A stretch of DNA of 64,000 nt from UBA8389 sp942493385 (GTDB taxonomy: Bacteria > Bacteroidota > Bacteroidia > Bacteroidales > UBA1402), in NCBI GenBank assembly GCA_942493385.1, contig OW818699.1, forward strand, positions 3,534,001 through 3,598,000. Reading direction: 5' to 3'. The position numbers and the translations under genes were made by a program. The notes under the pieces were generated by a model. It was not told the origin of the DNA, ran no database searches, and worked only from the letters and a program-made list of their open reading frames with translations. How positions within the stretch are numbered: the first letter of the stretch is position 1; each line of letters begins with the position of its first letter. Of this stretch, positions 61,215 through 64,000 are shown in pieces.

Positions 61215-61596
61215 ATTGGAACATCTCATTCAGTCGCTTAAGGAGGCGAAACCGGTCATGAAAAATCCCGCTGGCCTCACGGACAGCATTATGGATCGAA
61301 TCGGCAAGCAAGCTGAGCACAAGGTCACCCCTTTGTTGATTTGGGTTCGGGCTGCTTTGAGCACAGCTGCCGTGCTTTTGCTGGGACTCTTTGTTTTCCA
61401 ACAGTCGGAGGCTGAAATCGTGACGGCAAGCACTTCCGTCAGACCCGTCATCGAAAACACCTTGGAGGCCGACTCCACCTGCATGCAGATGCTGGGCAGC
61501 GAGCACCTCAACTACATCCAAACCTACCTCTGCTACATGCAGCAGAATTCCATCGACAACAAACAGTTCAAAACGTATCCACTGCAAAAAAATTAA
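61204..61596 (+). CDS. Single-pass membrane protein, candidate anti-sigma factor
   Basis: 130 residues: a cytoplasmic-looking N-terminus (~1-44, MEDKLEHLIQSLKEAKPVM), one membrane helix (~45-65, LLIWVRAALSTAAVLLLGLF) and a short C-terminal domain with two Cys (STCMQML, TYLCYMQQ). The zinc-binding H-x3-C-x2-C motif of ZAS anti-sigma factors is absent, so the role is inferred from overlap with the sigma gene and topology. Confidence 0.7.
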   Translation: MEDKLEHLIQSLKEAKPVMKNPAGLTDSIMDRIGKQAEHKVTPLLIWVRAALSTAAVLLLGLFVFQQSEAEIVTASTSVRPVIENTLEADSTCMQMLGSEHLNYIQTYLCYMQQNSIDNKQFKTYPLQKN

Positions 61597-61600
61597 ACTC

Positions 61601-62767
61601 ATGAAAACGCATAAACACCTGATACTATTTTTCGTCATCGTTTGCGCTTTGACTTCCTGTGTGGAACCCGACAACATGCTGACGGTAATCAAACCCGACG
61701 GCTCCTGCTACAAAGAGTTCAGCAGTACCGTGGGTTCGGACTTCATGCTCGGAAAGAACCTGAACGAACAAAAATACTTCCCGATTACCGTTGACTCGAC
61801 TTGGTCCATCACCTGGAAACTCGAAGATTCCACACAAATAAGCACGGAGTTCCCCTTGAGTCAAAGGACCATGGACTCCATCAAGGCCTTGATGCCATTG
61901 GAAAAGGACCGAAAGACCAACAAAATGGAGAAAAAAAGTCCAGTGTTCGACATCCTGTTGCAGCGTCAATTCAAGTCTGTCGATGACATGGGAAATACGT
62001 TCCGGCTGAACCCGACACATGAATGGAGCAAGATGAAGGTGAGCTACCATCTGGAAAAAAAGTTTCGTTGGTTTTACACCTATTATACGTACACGGAAAC
62101 CTATCCGAAGGTCAAAACCAATTTCAAGACACCCGTCGATTCCTTTATGACCAAGGATGAAGCCACCTATTGGTTTACTGGGGAGCCGAACATTTTCAAA
62201 GGCATGAATGGGATTGAAATGCGGGAAGCCATCGGCAGTTTGGAGGACAAATACAATCACTGGTTTGCCAAGAACCTATGGGATAATGAGTTCGAAGTCC
62301 TGTTGGCCAATTACGACCTCATGAAGAAGCCACCGGTTTCGCTCGACAGCCTGGCCAAATGCAAGGACAACCTTTTTAACTCCAAAGTCAAGGATGATAA
62401 AGACTTCGACATGGAAAAATTGCTGAACGGTTACTTCAAGACCAAAGCGTTCACCATTTATTGGGAAACCAAAGAAAGCCCATTGAAAAAGTACGAGAAA
62501 GAATTCGAGAACCAGGAATTCGTTGCCTTATTTACGAAGGAGTTCAATTACAACCTCTGTATGCCAGGCCACATCGCACTAAAAGAAAACATCGTGATGA
62601 GCGGCGACACCCTCAACTTCAAGCTCACCGCCTACCGCATGATCTACAACGACTATGTGATCCAAGCCGAATCTCGCAGGGCCAACATCTGGGCTTTCAT
62701 CGTTTCCGGCCTCATTTTAGCACTGGCCATCGGGAGTTTTTGGTACAAACCGAAGCGAAGGATTTAG
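61601..62767 (+). CDS. Lipoprotein with C-terminal membrane helix, sigma-cassette member
   Basis: 388 residues, 4 bases after the candidate anti-sigma gene. A lipobox (VCALTSC, Cys20) and a long polar domain, then a C-terminal helix (IWAFIVSGLILALAIGSFWY) and a basic KPKRRI end. Lipid at one end and a membrane helix at the other would hold both ends at the inner membrane, with ~340 residues in the periplasm. I recognise no family. A signal-receiving role for the sigma factor is only suggested by position. Confidence 0.7.
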   Translation: MKTHKHLILFFVIVCALTSCVEPDNMLTVIKPDGSCYKEFSSTVGSDFMLGKNLNEQKYFPITVDSTWSITWKLEDSTQISTEFPLSQRTMDSIKALMPLEKDRKTNKMEKKSPVFDILLQRQFKSVDDMGNTFRLNPTHEWSKMKVSYHLEKKFRWFYTYYTYTETYPKVKTNFKTPVDSFMTKDEATYWFTGEPNIFKGMNGIEMREAIGSLEDKYNHWFAKNLWDNEFEVLLANYDLMKKPPVSLDSLAKCKDNLFNSKVKDDKDFDMEKLLNGYFKTKAFTIYWETKESPLKKYEKEFENQEFVALFTKEFNYNLCMPGHIALKENIVMSGDTLNFKLTAYRMIYNDYVIQAESRRANIWAFIVSGLILALAIGSFWYKPKRRI

Positions 62768-62860
62768 CTCGATGACGCTCCTACATATTTTAGATTTAGG
62801 GTGTTAATTATCAAAGATTTAATTGCATATTTGTAGATTAACCAATTAAAACTAAATCAA

Positions 62861-63793
62861 ATGAAAACACGATTCCTTATTCCGGCGCTTATCGTTCTCA
62901 GTTTTGGTTTATTTTACTCCTGCAATACGGAAGAAACGGAAGGTGGCCCCACCAATTACTGGGATTCCAATGCACTCACAAAATTGAAATTGCGTGGTGC
63001 CGTACACACAATGACTGAAAATGATGTTGTTACTACGTTCAATTCGGACGGAAATGTGACTTCAATCATCTTAACGCATCCTGATCAAACCAACGAAACG
63101 ACTTATCTATATGAAAACGGCAAATTGGTTTCAGAAACAACCACAATCTCAACAAGCAACAATATTTCGTTACGTTCGTCTTCAACTCAAACAAATTACG
63201 AATATGAAAATGTTGGTAAATACGTTCCAAACATCAGCAATTTTGACCTTGTGCCGGCTTTGTCCGCTATAATAACGGAAAATAATCGAGTGGATTGTGA
63301 TTTCCATGGAGCCAACCTCTGGATGGTCTATTCGTCTAATGGTACACCTTTTGATACGATCGTTGTGGAATATTCAGGAAATTTGCCCAGCAACTTCTCG
63401 AGCGACAACATGTATTGCAACAACATAACGTATGCATCCAACGGAATGTTTCTGAGTTATAACAGCGGAAATACCGGCCCAAATTACCACAGTGATGCTT
63501 TGTGCACCTTTGTTCCGAGTGATACATTCCTAATTGGTGAAAGGATCGTGATGAACTCCACCTACGGTTCCGAAACGACGAACAAGACCACCAATTATTC
63601 CTATAACGAACATTTGGATCTGACGGAAGAAGCCACTGTTATTACTGGCAGCCAAACGGCAGAATCGACTTTTCAGTGGACCGATTATGTTTATGATAGT
63701 GCGGGAAACTGGATCTCCCGAATATACCATTACTCAACTGGTGAAGCGAACTTGAGCGAGTACACCCAAACACGCAGCTTTACGTATTACTAA
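62861..63793 (+). CDS. Hypothetical lipoprotein with YD-repeat-like beta domain
   Basis: 310 residues with a lipobox (FGLFYSC, Cys20). The body is Thr/Asn/Ser/Tyr-rich with short hairpins like NSDGNVTSIILTHPD and ETTYLYENGKLVSETT, resembling YD/RHS-type beta repeats found in many Bacteroidota lipoproteins, and again near the end (YVYDSAGNWISRIYHY). Function unknown; likely outer-membrane-attached. A 7/8 match to the -7 box (CATATTTG) lies at 62825-62832. Confidence 0.75.
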   Translation: MKTRFLIPALIVLSFGLFYSCNTEETEGGPTNYWDSNALTKLKLRGAVHTMTENDVVTTFNSDGNVTSIILTHPDQTNETTYLYENGKLVSETTTISTSNNISLRSSSTQTNYEYENVGKYVPNISNFDLVPALSAIITENNRVDCDFHGANLWMVYSSNGTPFDTIVVEYSGNLPSNFSSDNMYCNNITYASNGMFLSYNSGNTGPNYHSDALCTFVPSDTFLIGERIVMNSTYGSETTNKTTNYSYNEHLDLTEEATVITGSQTAESTFQWTDYVYDSAGNWISRIYHYSTGEANLSEYTQTRSFTYY

Positions 63794-63827
63794 GCATTTC
63801 CACAACCCAACTTTCAAAATATTTCCG

Positions 63828-63835
63828 TACTTTTG
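63828..63835 (+). promoter_or_regulatory. -7 promoter box for guaA
   Basis: TACTTTTG matches TAnnTTTG, 26 bases before the guaA start at 63862. Confidence 0.6.
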
Positions 63836-63861
63836 CAGGGGTAAAAAACACCCTTGTCCCT

Positions 63862-64000
63862 ATGACTGAAAGAATCATCATCCTCGATTTCGGCTCCCAA
63901 ACCACTCAATTGATTGCCAGACGTGTACGTGAACTGAACACCTATAGTGAAATCCTGCCCTACAACAAATTCCCCTACGATGCCACCGATGTAAAGGGGG
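63862..64000 (+). CDS. guaA: GMP synthase, N-terminal part (runs off the window)
   Basis: 46 codons visible: MTERIIILDFGSQTTQLIAR then RVRELNTYSEILPYN, the start of the glutamine amidotransferase domain of GuaA. The enzyme makes GMP from XMP, glutamine and ATP. The catalytic Cys and the synthetase domain lie beyond the window edge. Confidence 0.93.
   Translation, partial: MTERIIILDFGSQTTQLIARRVRELNTYSEILPYNKFPYDATDVKG

Noticed and set aside
1..64000. CRISPR array, tRNA/rRNA genes, insertion sequences or prophage
   Set aside because: Gaps were read for repeats, cloverleaf-like arms and transposase frames; none was found. Longer gaps contain only promoters, terminators and the small elements listed.

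Overview
The window looks like a Bacteroidota chromosome. The signs are C-terminal type IX secretion (T9SS) sorting domains, a GldL-type gliding/T9SS motor protein, many promoter -7 boxes of the form TAnnTTTG, a fused hisIE, the CusA-TolC fusion common in that phylum, and weak Shine-Dalgarno sequences. I cannot name the genus. No rRNA, tRNA, CRISPR array, insertion sequence or prophage was seen. The first and last genes run off the window.

Layout. 1-7299: the end of a T9SS-sorted protein, four small secreted DUF4402-like proteins, a PapD-like chaperone and an usher-like outer-membrane protein ending in a SPOR domain. Together these look like a chaperone-usher-type surface-fibre locus. 7342-11570: a lipoprotein phosphoesterase, an AbiE-like toxin-antitoxin pair and a drug/metabolite exporter. 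11704-15811: a LytS/LytTR two-component pair, a secreted Met/Gly-rich protein and a MATE transporter. 15841-21735: a heavy-metal efflux operon (Cys-rich DUF6660-like protein, RND pump fused to TolC, lipoprotein adaptor). 21842-28425: a signalling island with a triple-PAS histidine kinase, an orphan gldL, a stand-alone B12-binding protein with both CarH photoreceptor motifs, an unknown helical protein, a histidine kinase and a receiver-kinase hybrid. 28422-33033: two GH39-like glycosidases flanking a TlpA-like thioredoxin.

33094-41800 (minus strand) is biosynthetic: purU, hisH-hisA-hisF-hisIE, ftsE, then lysC-lysA-glycosyltransferase-pgeF. 42014-47655 holds a Crp/Fnr regulator, miaA, adenine deaminase, a C1 aminopeptidase and gapA. 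47826-50552 holds a 29-residue lipoprotein, a membrane histidine kinase and a T9SS cargo protein. 50640-59004 is a seven-gene operon (DcuC-type carrier, isoaspartyl dipeptidase, SGNH hydrolase, lamin-tail lipoprotein, porin, M14 carboxypeptidase, porin), divergent from a MocR-type regulator whose PLP lysine is replaced by arginine. The window ends with an ECF sigma-factor cassette, a lipoprotein and the start of guaA.

The strongest candidates for new biology are the chaperone-usher-like locus with its SPOR-tailed usher, the B12-photoreceptor-like signalling operon beside an orphan GldL motor protein, and the predicted beta-aspartyl-peptide operon with its lysine-less MocR regulator.
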